A stretch of DNA of 64,000 nucleotides from Candidatus Gastranaerophilales bacterium (GCA_944323685.1 CALUTJ010000009.1:1-64000), one strand, 5' to 3'. Counted from the first letter of the stretch, positions 50,332-58,549 are shown. Notes: generated by a model not told the origin, from the letters alone. Numbers and translations are program-made.

Positions 50332-51060
50332 TTAAAACTTATGCTCTAAATTAGGGTGCCAGATTACATTCTTTTTTATTACTTTTGCCGGATTCCCCGC
50401 AATAATTGTATATTCTTCATTAAATTCTTTTGTAACAACAGCACCGATTCCGACAATTGTATTTGGCGGAAGTTTGGCATTTTTAGTTAGTTTAACACCT
50501 TCGCCTATCCAGCAGTGTTCTCCGATTTCCAAGGGTTTTTGAATATTGTTAATCCTTTGTTTTGTATCTTTGTCAAAAATTGCATGCCCGTCAGTCGGCC
50601 AGATAGAAATGCTGTTTGAAAACAAACAGTCATCTTTTACTATTAATGCTGCATTTTTTTCATTCAAATAGATATTTACTCCAAAGGCTCGTATATTTTT
50701 TCCGAGTATAATTTTTTGTCCGTTCCCACAGCAAATATTGATATCTAAATCTTTACAGACGGAATTTTCTCCAATTATAACAGTTGCATTGTTTGCGTGT
50801 ATTGTAATGTGAGAATTATAGAAGTCTGTATTTCGGGCAATTTTTACGGTATTGTTGCTGCCTTTAATTCTGATACAAAGTCCCGCGCAGCTCTTTTTTG
50901 CTTTCCGGGCAGAATCATCCTCGCTGAAAAAGATAATTTTGTTATTTTTACCTTCAATAAGTGACAGGTTTTTTCTCAAATTTTTTCTTTTTTGAGAATC
51001 CCAAACACAAATCCACATCATTTTATTAAGAAATTTATGCCACTCATTTTTTAAGCCCAT
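50332..51060 (-). CDS. Left-handed beta-helix (hexapeptide) acyltransferase
   Basis: 242 residues from ATG 51060, chosen because GGGAGATG lies just upstream; an in-frame Met at 51093 would add eleven residues. The C-terminal half shows hexapeptide-repeat character (PLEIGEHCWIGEGVKLTKNAKLPPNTIVGIGAVVTKEFNEEYTIIAGNPAKVIKK), typical of acetyl-CoA-dependent O- or N-acetyltransferases of surface sugars. The middle has repeating IxIHANNATVIIGENSVCKDLDINI turns, also a beta-helix. The N-terminus is basic and lacks a signal peptide. No sugar-synthesis genes are near, so the acceptor is unknown. Confidence 0.82.
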   Translation of the reverse strand: MGLKNEWHKFLNKMMWICVWDSQKRKNLRKNLSLIEGKNNKIIFFSEDDSARKAKKSCAGLCIRIKGSNNTVKIARNTDFYNSHITIHANNATVIIGENSVCKDLDINICCGNGQKIILGKNIRAFGVNIYLNEKNAALIVKDDCLFSNSISIWPTDGHAIFDKDTKQRINNIQKPLEIGEHCWIGEGVKLTKNAKLPPNTIVGIGAVVTKEFNEEYTIIAGNPAKVIKKNVIWHPNLEHKF

Positions 51061-51199
51061 TTTACATCTCCCTGAATACAAACTTGAACTCAACGCAAAA
51101 CATTATTTTAATTATACATAAAATGAGGCTTGCGGGTGCAAAATTTCAAACACCAACCTTCTGCCGGCATGTGCTTAAGCAGATAATATACATATTAAA

Positions 51200-51221
51200 A
51201 AAGAGGGGATTATCCCTCTTT
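51200..51221 (-). terminator. Terminator of the 52-residue gene
   Basis: AAAGAGGG (51200-51207) and CCCTCTTT (51214-51221), perfect eight-bp stem with a six-base loop; read on the minus strand it is followed by TTTTTT from the A-run at the left. Confidence 0.85.
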
Positions 51222-51248
51222 ATCAATATGATGGTATAAAAAATGCGA

Positions 51249-51407
51249 TTATACTAAACCTAACATTTTTTTGTACCAGCTGAAAGTTTCAAGCTCAAGA
51301 CCGTTGAAAGTTGTCTTTAAGCATTGTCTTTTCAGATAGCTTTCAAATTCGTCGTTAAATTTGGATTTAACCTTTTTTTCTTCCTTTGATGCAGTTTTTG
51401 TGGACAT
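51249..51407 (-). CDS. 52-residue basic small protein
   Basis: ATG at 51407 directly after a near-perfect Shine-Dalgarno (AAAGGAGG, seven bases from the start), stop at 51249, then a strong terminator 27 bases on. Product starts MSTKTASKEEKKVKSKF, continues with NDEFESYLKRQCLKTTF and NGLELETFSWYKKMLGLV. It is Lys/Glu-rich, with one Cys and no signal peptide or span; it looks like a charged N-terminal arm plus a C-terminal amphipathic helix. With promoter, SD and terminator it is a complete small gene. No family recognised. Confidence 0.75.
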   Translation of the reverse strand: MSTKTASKEEKKVKSKFNDEFESYLKRQCLKTTFNGLELETFSWYKKMLGLV

Positions 51408-51482
51408 GGTTGGCCTCCTTTTGGATTTTTGGGATTAAATAAACACACATATATATAAATCAAACCTAGACCTATGAAATTT

Positions 51483-51512
51483 ATTATAGCATACTCTGGC
51501 CATGTTTGTCAG
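51483..51512 (-). promoter_or_regulatory. Promoter of the 52-residue gene
   Basis: On the minus strand: CTGACA (51507-51512), an 18-base spacer and TATAAT (51483-51488), preceded by TGC (an extended -10, TATGCTATAAT). The predicted start near 51476 gives a leader of about 69 bases before the ATG at 51407. Confidence 0.65.
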
Positions 51513-51621
51513 CACTTTTACTATAAATGTAAAAGTTGTAAAGGTAAATTTTTGCTAAAAATCAAGCATATTTTAAGTTTTATGTCTTTACACATCTTAA
51601 CAATTAGTGTATCTGTGACAA

Positions 51622-52326
51622 TTATTGTAAAACAGCACGGGCTATTTTACTCGGCGGATGCAGTCTGTCACCTGATGGCAGGTCGCCGTATTTTTCTTTC
51701 ATTCGGGCAATAAGGCGCTTTTTATCAGGGTCGGGATCAAAAAACAGTCTTTCGTATATACTGACCCCGTCGGCCACTATAGGTGCAGTAGAATTGGAAA
51801 AAACTTTTCCGTATTTTTTTATAAAAGCACGATGTGCTACAGCATTCATCCCCAGAAAGTTTAACTCCTCCTGTACGGAACTTTGTCCGTCTTTGTCTTT
51901 TGCGTGTCCTGCTTCGTGCAAAATTGCCTCTCCTATTGCCAGCATAACCGCAAAATCTTTTGTATTTTGGTATTTTTTGTTAATCATTATCGCATTGCGA
52001 TCAAAGCTGTATTGTGCATGGACTCCTTTTTCAAACGGTTTTGCAAAATAGAGCCTTATATTTTCTTTTTCAATAAAATCAACGCATTCTTTGCCTGATT
52101 TAAAAGGAAGCTGCATTCCCATGTTTTCGATATACTTTATGTCTTCTTGCGAAAATGTCAGGTCGTTGATTTCTGATAAAGCAGTCGTTAATACACTGTC
52201 ACGCACCCATGGCATATCCTTTGAAAAATCTATGTCAGCCGGCTTTGACACCGTTTTGGGCGGTGTCCAGCGTAATTTTGATACAGGTGTTGCAATACTT
52301 GCGTATACTGGTGAAATAGGAGTCAT
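51622..52326 (-). CDS. Third HExxH putative zinc metallopeptidase
   Basis: 234 residues. HEAGHAKD at 137-141 (in AIGEAILHEAGHAKDKDG) followed by SSVQEELNFLG at about 149-159, where E153/E154 would be the third ligand, much closer than in the proteins at 314 and 29258. It is therefore a different family that shares only the motif. N-terminus MTPISPVYASIATPVSKLRW lacks a signal peptide; the C-terminus includes DLPSGDRLHPPSKIARAV. Peptidase activity is inferred from the motif only. Monocistronic on the minus strand. Confidence 0.6.
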   Translation of the reverse strand: MTPISPVYASIATPVSKLRWTPPKTVSKPADIDFSKDMPWVRDSVLTTALSEINDLTFSQEDIKYIENMGMQLPFKSGKECVDFIEKENIRLYFAKPFEKGVHAQYSFDRNAIMINKKYQNTKDFAVMLAIGEAILHEAGHAKDKDGQSSVQEELNFLGMNAVAHRAFIKKYGKVFSNSTAPIVADGVSIYERLFFDPDPDKKRLIARMKEKYGDLPSGDRLHPPSKIARAVLQ

Positions 52327-52368
52327 AACAATCGCTGTTTAAATTATCACAAAAATCGGTAAAATCAC

Positions 52369-53592
52369 TTAATTTTCGTTGTCGTAAGAAATTGTGTAGT
52401 CTGAGCTGACGGCAAGCCATCTGAAAGCTTCTTCGTTATCGCTTTCCGGCAGGTCAACAACAAATGTCCCGCCGTATCTGCCTCTGGAAAAATTTACAAT
52501 CCCCTGCTTCGAAAGATTTTGCAGGGCTTTTCTTATCGTGTTTGAAGAAACATCAAACTGCCTTGACAAATCTTCCATTGAAGGAAGTTTGTCGCCTATG
52601 TCGTAGTTAGAGGCTATAAATTTTTTGATTTCGTTTTCTATTTTTTGGTAGCTGTAAAATGCCGCTTCAGCAGCGGAAGCAAATATAGAAGTTTCGTTAA
52701 GCGGCTGTAAAACACCTGTTTGCCGGTTATCGTCGGGTATTTTTATTATTGTTGTACCGTATCTGCCGCGTCTGGCTAGCAGATAGCCTTCATCTATAAG
52801 TGTTTTCATTGCATCGTGTACTGTTTTTATGCTCACTTTAAGAATTTCAGACAATTCTTGATGCGCAGGCAGTCTGTCGCCTATTTTATAGTTTTCTCTT
52901 ATATAATCCTTAAGCTCTCGTTCAACTTTATAAACAAGAGTGTCGGCGGTTATTTCTTCGGTTTCGGTGTTTAAAAGATCTGTTTCGTCTTTAGAAAATT
53001 CCGGCTGTTTTTTTAATATCCAGTTGGAATCATTTGAACGAAAAGCTTTTGCTTCGATAATCCCTTGCGAAGCAAGAAAATCAAGCGCCAGACGTATTGT
53101 ATTTGTCGAATTGCCTATTTCTGCCGCTAAAAATCTTGCTGACGGCAAAGAATCGCCGGGGGCGATATTGTTGTCTACCAAATATTTTTTTATCTGTGTA
53201 ATTACTTTTTCTCTTTTGGAAGACGCTTTTCGAATAATGGGGTTTGAGGCATTTTCTCCTTTTATAATTGTGCCTATACGTTGTTTAGATTCCAAAAAAC
53301 CGGCATCTTCAACGCATCTTACGGCATTTTGTACGGTACCTACGCTGACTCCGAGGTAATATGCAATATCCTGCTTTTTAGGCAGCAGAGAGTTTGGCTT
53401 TAGCCCGCCTTTTTTTATTCCTGATACAATCCAGTCAGTGAGCCATTTTTTGATTATTGAATCTTTTGATTCAAATGTGTTTTTAAAGTCAGGTATTTCT
53501 TTTGGAAGCTGTGAAATTTCGATACGTTTGAGTTCTGATTTTTCAAGTTTTTCAAAACCTTTTGATTGTTGAGATGCAGACTTTTCTGCCAT
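52369..53592 (-). CDS. Regulator with four tandem GntR-type winged-helix domains and no effector domain
   Basis: 407 residues from ATG 53592 (GGAGGT upstream). Four units of about 67 residues each have the GntR pattern 'I..G..LPs...La..l.VS..TVr.Al..L...G.l....g.Gt.v': about 45-112 (KKQDIAYYLGVSVGTVQNAV), 126-193 (LAAEIGNSTNTIRLALDFLASQ), 219-285 (LSEILKVSIKTVHDAMKTL, ending RRGRYGTTI) and 314-380 (LSRQFDVSSNTIRKALQNLSKQ, ending SRGRYGGTF). Normal GntR proteins have one such domain plus a ligand-binding domain; none is visible here. The linkers are polar. It may bind a four-site operator array or bridge DNA. No target is visible. Confidence 0.85.
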   Translation of the reverse strand: MAEKSASQQSKGFEKLEKSELKRIEISQLPKEIPDFKNTFESKDSIIKKWLTDWIVSGIKKGGLKPNSLLPKKQDIAYYLGVSVGTVQNAVRCVEDAGFLESKQRIGTIIKGENASNPIIRKASSKREKVITQIKKYLVDNNIAPGDSLPSARFLAAEIGNSTNTIRLALDFLASQGIIEAKAFRSNDSNWILKKQPEFSKDETDLLNTETEEITADTLVYKVERELKDYIRENYKIGDRLPAHQELSEILKVSIKTVHDAMKTLIDEGYLLARRGRYGTTIIKIPDDNRQTGVLQPLNETSIFASAAEAAFYSYQKIENEIKKFIASNYDIGDKLPSMEDLSRQFDVSSNTIRKALQNLSKQGIVNFSRGRYGGTFVVDLPESDNEEAFRWLAVSSDYTISYDNEN

Positions 53593-53856
53593 GTTAGACC
53601 TCCGGCTTTTTCTTTTTAGGAAGCTTTTTTCCACACAATGTATTTGCTTATTATACCATATAAGTAAAAAAACAAAAGATATTTTTTTGTTAGTTTTTGT
53701 ACAAATGTAAACTAATTCTTAACAAAATAAAAAAGCTGCGCAATTTCCGCCGCATAAATTTTTTTTATATAAAAGGGGAATTATTTTTTTGAGGATGAAC
53801 AACATAGAAGGAAAATAATTGTTTAATGCGCTGAAAATGCATATTTTCAGATAACT

Positions 53857-53921
53857 AAAACCGAAAAGGGCGAAAGCAGAATTGGCTGCAAGGAAAACAC
53901 TTCCCTTCGCCCGCCGGTTTT
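53857..53921. ncRNA. Compact multi-stem structured RNA candidate
   Basis: Nested and side-by-side complementary segments: AAAACCG (53857-53863) with CGGTTTT (53915-53921); GGGCGAA (53868-53874) with TTCGCCC (53906-53912); inside, GCAG (53876-53879) with CTGC (53886-53889) and GGAA (53892-53895) with TTCC (53901-53904). This gives two coaxial seven-bp stems topped by a three-way junction with two hairpins. Both strands can fold. On the minus strand it would lie in a long leader of the four-domain GntR-like regulator; on the plus strand it would be a free RNA. It does not match any riboswitch consensus I can recall. Confidence 0.4.
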
Positions 53922-53933
53922 AAGAACAACTCA

Positions 53934-53960
53934 GACAAAAATACCGGAGTATTACTCCGG
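53934..53960 (-). terminator. Terminator of the gene at 53984
   Basis: CCGGAGT (53944-53950) and ACTCCGG (53954-53960), a perfect seven-bp stem with three-base loop; on the minus strand it is followed by TATTTTTG. Confidence 0.85.
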
Positions 53961-53983
53961 CATCTTATCTGAAAATATTTGAT

Positions 53984-54331
53984 TTATTGTTCGTTATCAG
54001 GCGGCTGGTACCACTGAAGGACATCAGGATATATGCAGTTGTCATTCAGTTTTCTGCCTGCAAAGAAAATAGCATTGAGTTCGGACTTTTGCTTGCCTTC
54101 AAGGGTTTCAAAATATTGATCCTGTCGAATGAGTACGGCAATTTCTCTTTCGGCTTCGATATTGTCATCCGAAAGTTGGGACTCGAGGTACTCGATTCGC
54201 TCTTTTATTTCACGCCTTGCTGACTTGATTGCGTCCATCACTTCATCTGCGTTATTTAAAGTTCTTTTTACTTGGTTTTCTACTAATTTCAACATAAAAC
54301 GGCCTAAATTGTCTGGATACGGTACACTCAT
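53984..54331 (-). CDS. Small hypothetical helical protein
   Basis: 115 residues from ATG 54331. The frame continues upstream to 54367, but that stretch contains a TATAAT box, so the shorter start is preferred. Begins MSVPYPDNLGRFMLKLVENQ; residues about 25-60 form a long charged helix (EVMDAIKSARREIKERIEYLESQL) likely to be a coiled coil, and the C-terminus is aromatic/polar (CIYPDVLQWYQPPDNEQ). No signal peptide, no span, no known family. Own promoter and terminator. Function unknown. Confidence 0.6.
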   Translation of the reverse strand: MSVPYPDNLGRFMLKLVENQVKRTLNNADEVMDAIKSARREIKERIEYLESQLSDDNIEAEREIAVLIRQDQYFETLEGKQKSELNAIFFAGRKLNDNCIYPDVLQWYQPPDNEQ

Positions 54332-54356
54332 TTTATTAACCCGGCTACCTTTTCTA

Positions 54357-54386
54357 TTATACTGCATGAATCACATATATATAAAG
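54357..54386 (-). promoter_or_regulatory. Promoter of the gene at 53984
   Basis: On the minus strand TATAAT (54357-54362) has a weak TTTATA-like -35 about 18 bases upstream. Transcription would begin near 54350, just before the chosen ATG at 54331, which is why the longer reading frame is rejected. Confidence 0.45.
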
Positions 54387-54469
54387 TCTTTTTTTGCTAT
54401 CTAAATTCAAAAAAACAACAATTTGTTACATATCTTAAAGAATAGAGCGGAAAATAAGTGGCTTTTTAT

Positions 54470-54631
54470 TCAGCGGCGTTGTTTTTGATATTCTGCAAAT
54501 GCTTTAATAGCACTACTCTTTGAAAATATTTCAAAATCCGTCAGGTTTAAAAGAATATATTTATTCTGCAATTGTTTGAAAAAAGCCTGTTTTATGTGTT
54601 GATTCTTAAATATGCTTGTGGTTTGATTAAA
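54470..54631 (-). pseudogene. Possible gene-end remnant (about 53 codons, no start)
   Basis: An open stretch without a start codon or ribosome site, ending TGA at 54470-54472, encodes a protein-like sequence: HIKQAFFKQLQNKYILLNL, TDFEIFSKSSAIKAFAEYQ and KQRR. The amphipathic pattern and the Gln-x-x-Phe...Tyr...Phe spacing are reminiscent of C-terminal parts of VRR-NUC/endonuclease-like phage proteins, but that is weak. It is bounded by a stop at its upstream side. Could be chance in AT-rich DNA. Confidence 0.25.
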
Positions 54632-54639
54632 TTATCGAA

Positions 54640-54705
54640 TGCCCGAGGGAATAATCCTCTCGCAAAGGGTCTTATGGCTGAAAGACCGCCTGAGGGTAAA
54701 ATTTA
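54640..54705 (+). promoter_or_regulatory. Structured leader of rpsP
   Basis: Immediately before rpsP. GAGG (54645-54648) can pair with CCTC (54656-54659), or that CCTC can pair with GAGG at 54692-54695; GGTCTT (54668-54673) pairs with AAGACC (54682-54687). Mutually exclusive stems upstream of a ribosomal protein gene suggest autoregulation. Which protein or ligand acts is unknown. Confidence 0.35.
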
Positions 54706-54735
54706 GAAAACAAAAAACAGGAGAACAAGCCAAAA

Positions 54736-55140
54736 ATGGTTAAAATCAGATTAAAAAGACTCGGATATAAAAAGAATCCTACTTTCAGAATTGTTGTTAT
54801 AAACGACTTACAAAAAAGAGAAGGCAGACCTATTTGCGAATTAGGCCACTATAATCCTAAAACAAAAGAAATGAAATTAGATAAAGCTACTGCTTTGGAA
54901 TGGATTTCAAAAGGTGCTCAACCTTCTCAAACAGTTCAATACCTTATCAATAACTGTAACGAAGACGGTACTTTGAACTACAAACAAAAAACTGAAAAGA
55001 AACTTTCTAAAAAAGCATTAGCTAAATTGGAAGCTGAAAAAGAAGCTAAAGCTCAGGCAGAAGCCGCAGCAGCAGAAGCAGCTGCTCAGGAAGCAGAAGC
55101 ACCTGCCGCTGAAGAAGCTCCCGCTGAAGCTGAAGCATAA
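54736..55140 (+). CDS. rpsP: 30S ribosomal protein S16 with Ala/Glu-rich C-terminal tail
   Basis: 134 residues. Residues 1-80 are S16: MVKIRLKRLGYKKNPTFRIV, EGRPICELGHYNPKTKEMKL, WISKGAQPSQTVQYL. The remaining ~50 are a low-complexity tail (KLEAEKEAKAQAEAAAAEAA followed by EAPAAEEAPAEAEA), longer than in most bacteria, where S16 has 80-90 residues. The core is involved in 30S assembly. rimM, trmD and rplS, which often follow rpsP, are absent here; gatC is next after the repeat. AGGAGAA ribosome site. Tail repeats may vary between strains. Confidence 0.95.
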   Translation: MVKIRLKRLGYKKNPTFRIVVINDLQKREGRPICELGHYNPKTKEMKLDKATALEWISKGAQPSQTVQYLINNCNEDGTLNYKQKTEKKLSKKALAKLEAEKEAKAQAEAAAAEAAAQEAEAPAAEEAPAEAEA

Positions 55141-55177
55141 ACACAGATATTAACAGGGGAAAAGAACACTTATTAAG

Positions 55178-55201
55178 CCGCTTTTATAAAAAGCGGTTTT
55201 T
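55178..55201 (+). terminator. Terminator of rpsP
   Basis: CCGCTTTT (55178-55185) pairs perfectly with AAAAGCGG (55189-55196), followed by a T-run. Confidence 0.9.
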
Positions 55202-55213
55202 CTTTTGTATTTT

Positions 55214-55388
55214 CTAATCTAGTGTAGCAGTCGCCGCCTCGAGCTTTCAAGCCGTCACTGCTCACCTTTGCCTTCTTTTTCGGCTGAACTGTGGTGAAGC
55301 CTGAAAAATGGCTTCACTATGTGAACAATGTGACATTCCAAAAATTCGTTCGCGTTGCTTTGCTCCTTATCATGAATTTTTCTCAGAC
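55214..55388 (+). repeat. Three-hairpin dispersed repeat, copy 3 (175 bp, complete)
   Basis: Matches 34375-34550 over its whole length with scattered substitutions. The middle hairpin GTGAAGCC/GGCTTCAC (55294-55317) is identical. The third hairpin has A for C in its right arm (ATGAATTTTT), which keeps pairing as G-U. Sits between the rpsP terminator and gatC. Confidence 0.9.
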
Positions 55389-55483
55389 ATAATAAAAACT
55401 ATGTAAAAAAAACACAACAAACCGTGGCTTTTTTGTTGCGCTCATGTTAATAATAAATAATATATGTTTGGTTGGAGAAGAAA

Positions 55484-55765
55484 ATGATTACGATTAAAGA
55501 CGTTGAACACGTTGCAAAACTTGCCAGATTGGAGCTTAGCGAGGAAGAAAAAGAGAAGTTTTCAAAACAACTCGGTGATATTTTAAAATATGTAGAACAG
55601 ATGAACGAAGTTGATACAACGGGTGTTGAACCTATGAGTCACGCAATACCAATGGTTAATGTTATGCGTGAGGATGTTGTTGTCAGCGAAAATACTAAGG
55701 ATGAACTTATGGCGAACGCGCCTTTAAAAGAAGACGGTTTCTTCAGGGTTCCTAAGATAAATTAA
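55484..55765 (+). CDS. gatC: Glutamyl-tRNA(Gln)/aspartyl-tRNA(Asn) amidotransferase subunit C
   Basis: 93 residues from ATG 55484; a TTG at 55472 in frame is rejected because TTGGAG there is the ribosome site. Small helical protein: ITIKDVEHVAKLARLELSEEE, KFSKQLGDILKYVEQMNEVD, TTGVEPMSHAIPMVNVMRED, and a tail DGFFRVPKIN. This is the GatC pattern. It stabilises GatA and helps bind GatB. gatA and gatB are not in the window, so the complex is encoded at separate loci. Confidence 0.92.
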   Translation: MITIKDVEHVAKLARLELSEEEKEKFSKQLGDILKYVEQMNEVDTTGVEPMSHAIPMVNVMREDVVVSENTKDELMANAPLKEDGFFRVPKIN

Positions 55766-55772
55766 AAGGTTT

Positions 55773-55806
55773 AAAAAGCTTAGAGGACACACCCTCTAAG
55801 CTTTTT
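55773..55806. terminator. Terminator of gatC, perfect 14-bp stem
   Basis: AAAAAGCTTAGAGG (55773-55786) and CCTCTAAGCTTTTT (55793-55806) pair without mismatch around a six-base loop, ending in a T-run. Confidence 0.95.
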
Positions 55807-55857
55807 AACTTATGAATGTTTTTAACAACAGATATAATGACTAGATAGGGGTATAAA

Positions 55858-57471
55858 ATGGGAACAAAGTATATTTTTGTAACAGGCGGTGTTGTTTCAT
55901 CTCTGGGCAAAGGGATTGTTGCAGCGTCTTTAGGCAGGCTTTTAAAATCAAGAGGGTTTTCTGTCGTAATACAAAAATTCGACCCTTATATTAACGTCGA
56001 CCCCGGAACAATGAGTCCTTTTCAGCACGGTGAAGTGTTTGTAACCGATGACGGTGCCGAAACAGACCTTGATTTAGGTCATTATGAAAGATTTACGGAT
56101 ACTTCTCTGGGTAAAATTAATAATGTTACCTCCGGCAGCATATATCAGACCGTCATAAAAAAAGAGCGTAAAGGCGAGTACTTAGGGGCTACGGTGCAAA
56201 CCATACCCCACATAACCAATGAAATAAAGTCAAGAATCAAAAAAGCTGCCGCACAGTTTAAACCTGATTTTCTTATAACCGAAGTCGGCGGCACAATCGG
56301 GGATATTGAAAGTTTGCCTTTTATTGAAGCCATAAGACAATTCAGAACAGAAGCAGGCTTTGGTAACAGCCTGTCAATTCATGTTACTCTTCTGCCGTAT
56401 TTGCCGACTTCAGGCGAGTTAAAGACAAAGCCATCTCAGCACAGTGTTTCAGTTTTGAGAAGTTACGGCATACAACCGGAGATTCTGGTTTGCAGAACGT
56501 CAAAACCTCTGCCTAAAAAAGAAAAAGAAAAACTCTCGCTGTTTTGTTCGGTTCCTGTTGATGCGGTTATAGAATGCAAAGATATGAAGTCGATTTATGA
56601 GGTTCCTCTTGCTCTTGAAGAACAGCAGATGGCTCATGTTGTGTTGCAAAGATTGCAGCTGCTTGATAAAAAGCCGAATCTTGATTCGTGGAAAAGGCTT
56701 GTTGAAAAAATAAGAAACCCGAAACGCACTTTTAAAATAGCAATCGCAGGAAAATATACAAATCTTTCCGATGCTTATATTTCCGTTGTTGAGGCGCTTA
56801 AACATGCCGGATACCACAAAGATGCCAAAATCGAGATAAAATGGATAAATTCCGAAGAATGTACTGACATGAAAAAGGCCAAAGAAATCTTATCTGACGT
56901 TGACGGGCTTGTTGTCCCGGGAGGTTTCGGGGTAAGAGGTATAGAAGGCAAATTGAATGCTATCAGATATGCCCGTGAAAACAATCTTCCTTTTTTGGGA
57001 TTGTGCCTCGGTATGCAATGTACGGTAATTGAATACGCAAGACATGTAGTAGGCTTGAAAGGTGCAAATTCTACCGAGTTTAACGAAGGTACTCCGTATC
57101 CTGTTATTGATTTTATGCCGGAGCAAAAAAATATTGATGAACTCGGCGGAACAATGAGGCTGGGAAAATTCGACTGCGTATTGCAAAAGGGCACAAAAGC
57201 TTATGACGCATACGGAAAAGTAAAAACAATTTCTGAAAGACACCGCCACAGATACGAAGTTAACAACGAATATAAAAAACAGATAGAAGATGCAGGTCTG
57301 GTATTTTCCGGCATGTCGCCTGACGGCCAGCTTTGCGAGATAGTGGAATACCCTAAAAACGACTGGTTTGTGGCCTGTCAGTTCCACCCCGAATTCAAAT
57401 CACGTCCGGAACATCCGCACCCTTTGTTCGAAGGCTTGATAAATGCTATAAGTAAAAACAAAGGAGTTTAA
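55858..57471 (+). CDS. pyrG: CTP synthase
   Basis: 537 residues, standard length. N-terminal amidoligase domain: [20 protein letters not shown] (ATP site), [58 protein letters not shown]-terminal glutamine amidotransferase domain with oxyanion-strand [13 protein letters not shown], nucleophile [10 protein letters not shown] (Cys at about 381) and the His-x-Glu pair in [11 protein letters not shown]. It makes CTP from UTP. Own promoter region after the gatC terminator. Confidence 0.97.
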   Translation: MGTKYIFVTGGVVSSLGKGIVAASLGRLLKSRGFSVVIQKFDPYINVDPGTMSPFQHGEVFVTDDGAETDLDLGHYERFTDTSLGKINNVTSGSIYQTVIKKERKGEYLGATVQTIPHITNEIKSRIKKAAAQFKPDFLITEVGGTIGDIESLPFIEAIRQFRTEAGFGNSLSIHVTLLPYLPTSGELKTKPSQHSVSVLRSYGIQPEILVCRTSKPLPKKEKEKLSLFCSVPVDAVIECKDMKSIYEVPLALEEQQMAHVVLQRLQLLDKKPNLDSWKRLVEKIRNPKRTFKIAIAGKYTNLSDAYISVVEALKHAGYHKDAKIEIKWINSEECTDMKKAKEILSDVDGLVVPGGFGVRGIEGKLNAIRYARENNLPFLGLCLGMQCTVIEYARHVVGLKGANSTEFNEGTPYPVIDFMPEQKNIDELGGTMRLGKFDCVLQKGTKAYDAYGKVKTISERHRHRYEVNNEYKKQIEDAGLVFSGMSPDGQLCEIVEYPKNDWFVACQFHPEFKSRPEHPHPLFEGLINAISKNKGV

Positions 57472-57578
57472 TATAAAGAAATTTAACAAATTTGTCGAAA
57501 TTTGAGGAAAGAATGTTATTTTTTCTGAAATTTGGGTATTTATAATATAGGAAGACATAATACAGGAGTGCGCGCGAT

Positions 57579-58406
57579 ATGAACATACTTATTTCAAACG
57601 ATGACGGACTTATGGCAAACGGCATCAGAGCATTAACAGAAGCTTTAAGCTGTGAACACGATGTTTATGTAATTGCCCCTGACAGAGAGCGCAGTGCGGC
57701 AGGGCATTCTTTGACTTTGCATACACCTTTGAGGGTTGAGGAGCTTGACCCTAAATTCGGAGCAAAAAGAAACTGGGTAACAACAGGCACTCCCGGTGAC
57801 TGCGTAAAAATAGGTTTGAGTGCGATTTTAGAACCTCACGAAATGCCGGATCTCGTTATTTCAGGTATCAATCACGGGCCAAACCTCGGGGCGGATATAT
57901 TGTACTCCGGTACTGTTAGTTGTGCGCTGGAAGGCGCAATGCTCGGTTTTCCGGCTATTGCAACATCGCTTGCAGGGCTTCATTATGAGGTGGAAAATTT
58001 TGCTTTTGCCGCAAATTTTATGGCTAAATTTGTAAACAAAATAAAAGAGATAAACTTTCCTCAAAAATCAATCCTGAACATCAATTTCCCTTCTCTCGAA
58101 GCGGAAGATATTGCCGGGATTGCGATAACCAAGCTAGGTACCCGTATGTTTACAAGCAAATACGATAAACGTATTGACCCGAGAGGCAAAACTTATTACT
58201 GGCTGGCCGGCGAACTTATTGAATACGATGAAAACGACGGAACCGATATAAATGCCGTACGTCAGAACAAAGTTTCGATTACTCCTATAACTTTTGAGAT
58301 GACGCATCAGAGCATTATGAAGGATTTGGAAAAAGCTTTCTGTAAAGAACACACCTGCGACTGGTTTGAGCCTGTTGAACAAGAAATAAAAAAGAAAAAG
58401 AAATAA
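57579..58406 (+). CDS. surE: 5'/3'-nucleotidase SurE
   Basis: 275 residues. Metal-dependent phosphatase of nucleoside monophosphates linked to stationary-phase survival. Visible: ILISNDDGLMANGIRAL with the Asp-Asp pair, APDRERSAAGHSLTL, GTPGDCVKIGL, and SGINHGPNLGADILYSGTVS with the metal Asn. The C-terminal Lys-rich end (EIKKKKK) is an extension. GCAGGAG-type ribosome site (CAGGAG) precedes the ATG. Single gene with its own terminator. Confidence 0.94.
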   Translation: MNILISNDDGLMANGIRALTEALSCEHDVYVIAPDRERSAAGHSLTLHTPLRVEELDPKFGAKRNWVTTGTPGDCVKIGLSAILEPHEMPDLVISGINHGPNLGADILYSGTVSCALEGAMLGFPAIATSLAGLHYEVENFAFAANFMAKFVNKIKEINFPQKSILNINFPSLEAEDIAGIAITKLGTRMFTSKYDKRIDPRGKTYYWLAGELIEYDENDGTDINAVRQNKVSITPITFEMTHQSIMKDLEKAFCKEHTCDWFEPVEQEIKKKKK

Positions 58407-58422
58407 CCGAATATTAACAATG

Positions 58423-58457
58423 AAAAAGCGGATTTCAGTCACAGAAATCTGCTTTTT
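58423..58457 (+). terminator. Terminator of surE
   Basis: AAAAAGCGGATTTC (58423-58436) pairs with GAAATCTGCTTTTT (58444-58457), one G-U pair, followed by more T. Confidence 0.9.
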
Positions 58458-58549
58458 TACTTAAAAATTAAAAAATAGACCGTTTAATCTATCCGTAAAC
58501 TCTGCAAATAATGTATAATTTCAGTAAGTCAATCAATTTGGAGTTTAAT

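Larger units (their letters stand above)
53593..53983. other. 391-bp spacer with structured RNA candidate and terminator
   Basis: Next to the regulator start lies AT-rich promoter-like sequence (53640-53790). From 53831 on are a palindrome (CTGAAAAT...ATTTTCAG, 53831-53850), the multi-stem structure listed separately (53857-53921) and the terminator at 53934-53960. No reading frame with a ribosome site was found. Confidence 0.6.

Noticed and set aside
54640-54735. Known riboswitch (TPP or glycine) before rpsP
   Set aside because: A few bases (GCTGA, CCTGAGGG) recall TPP or glycine elements, but the conserved cores are missing and rpsP is not a usual target.
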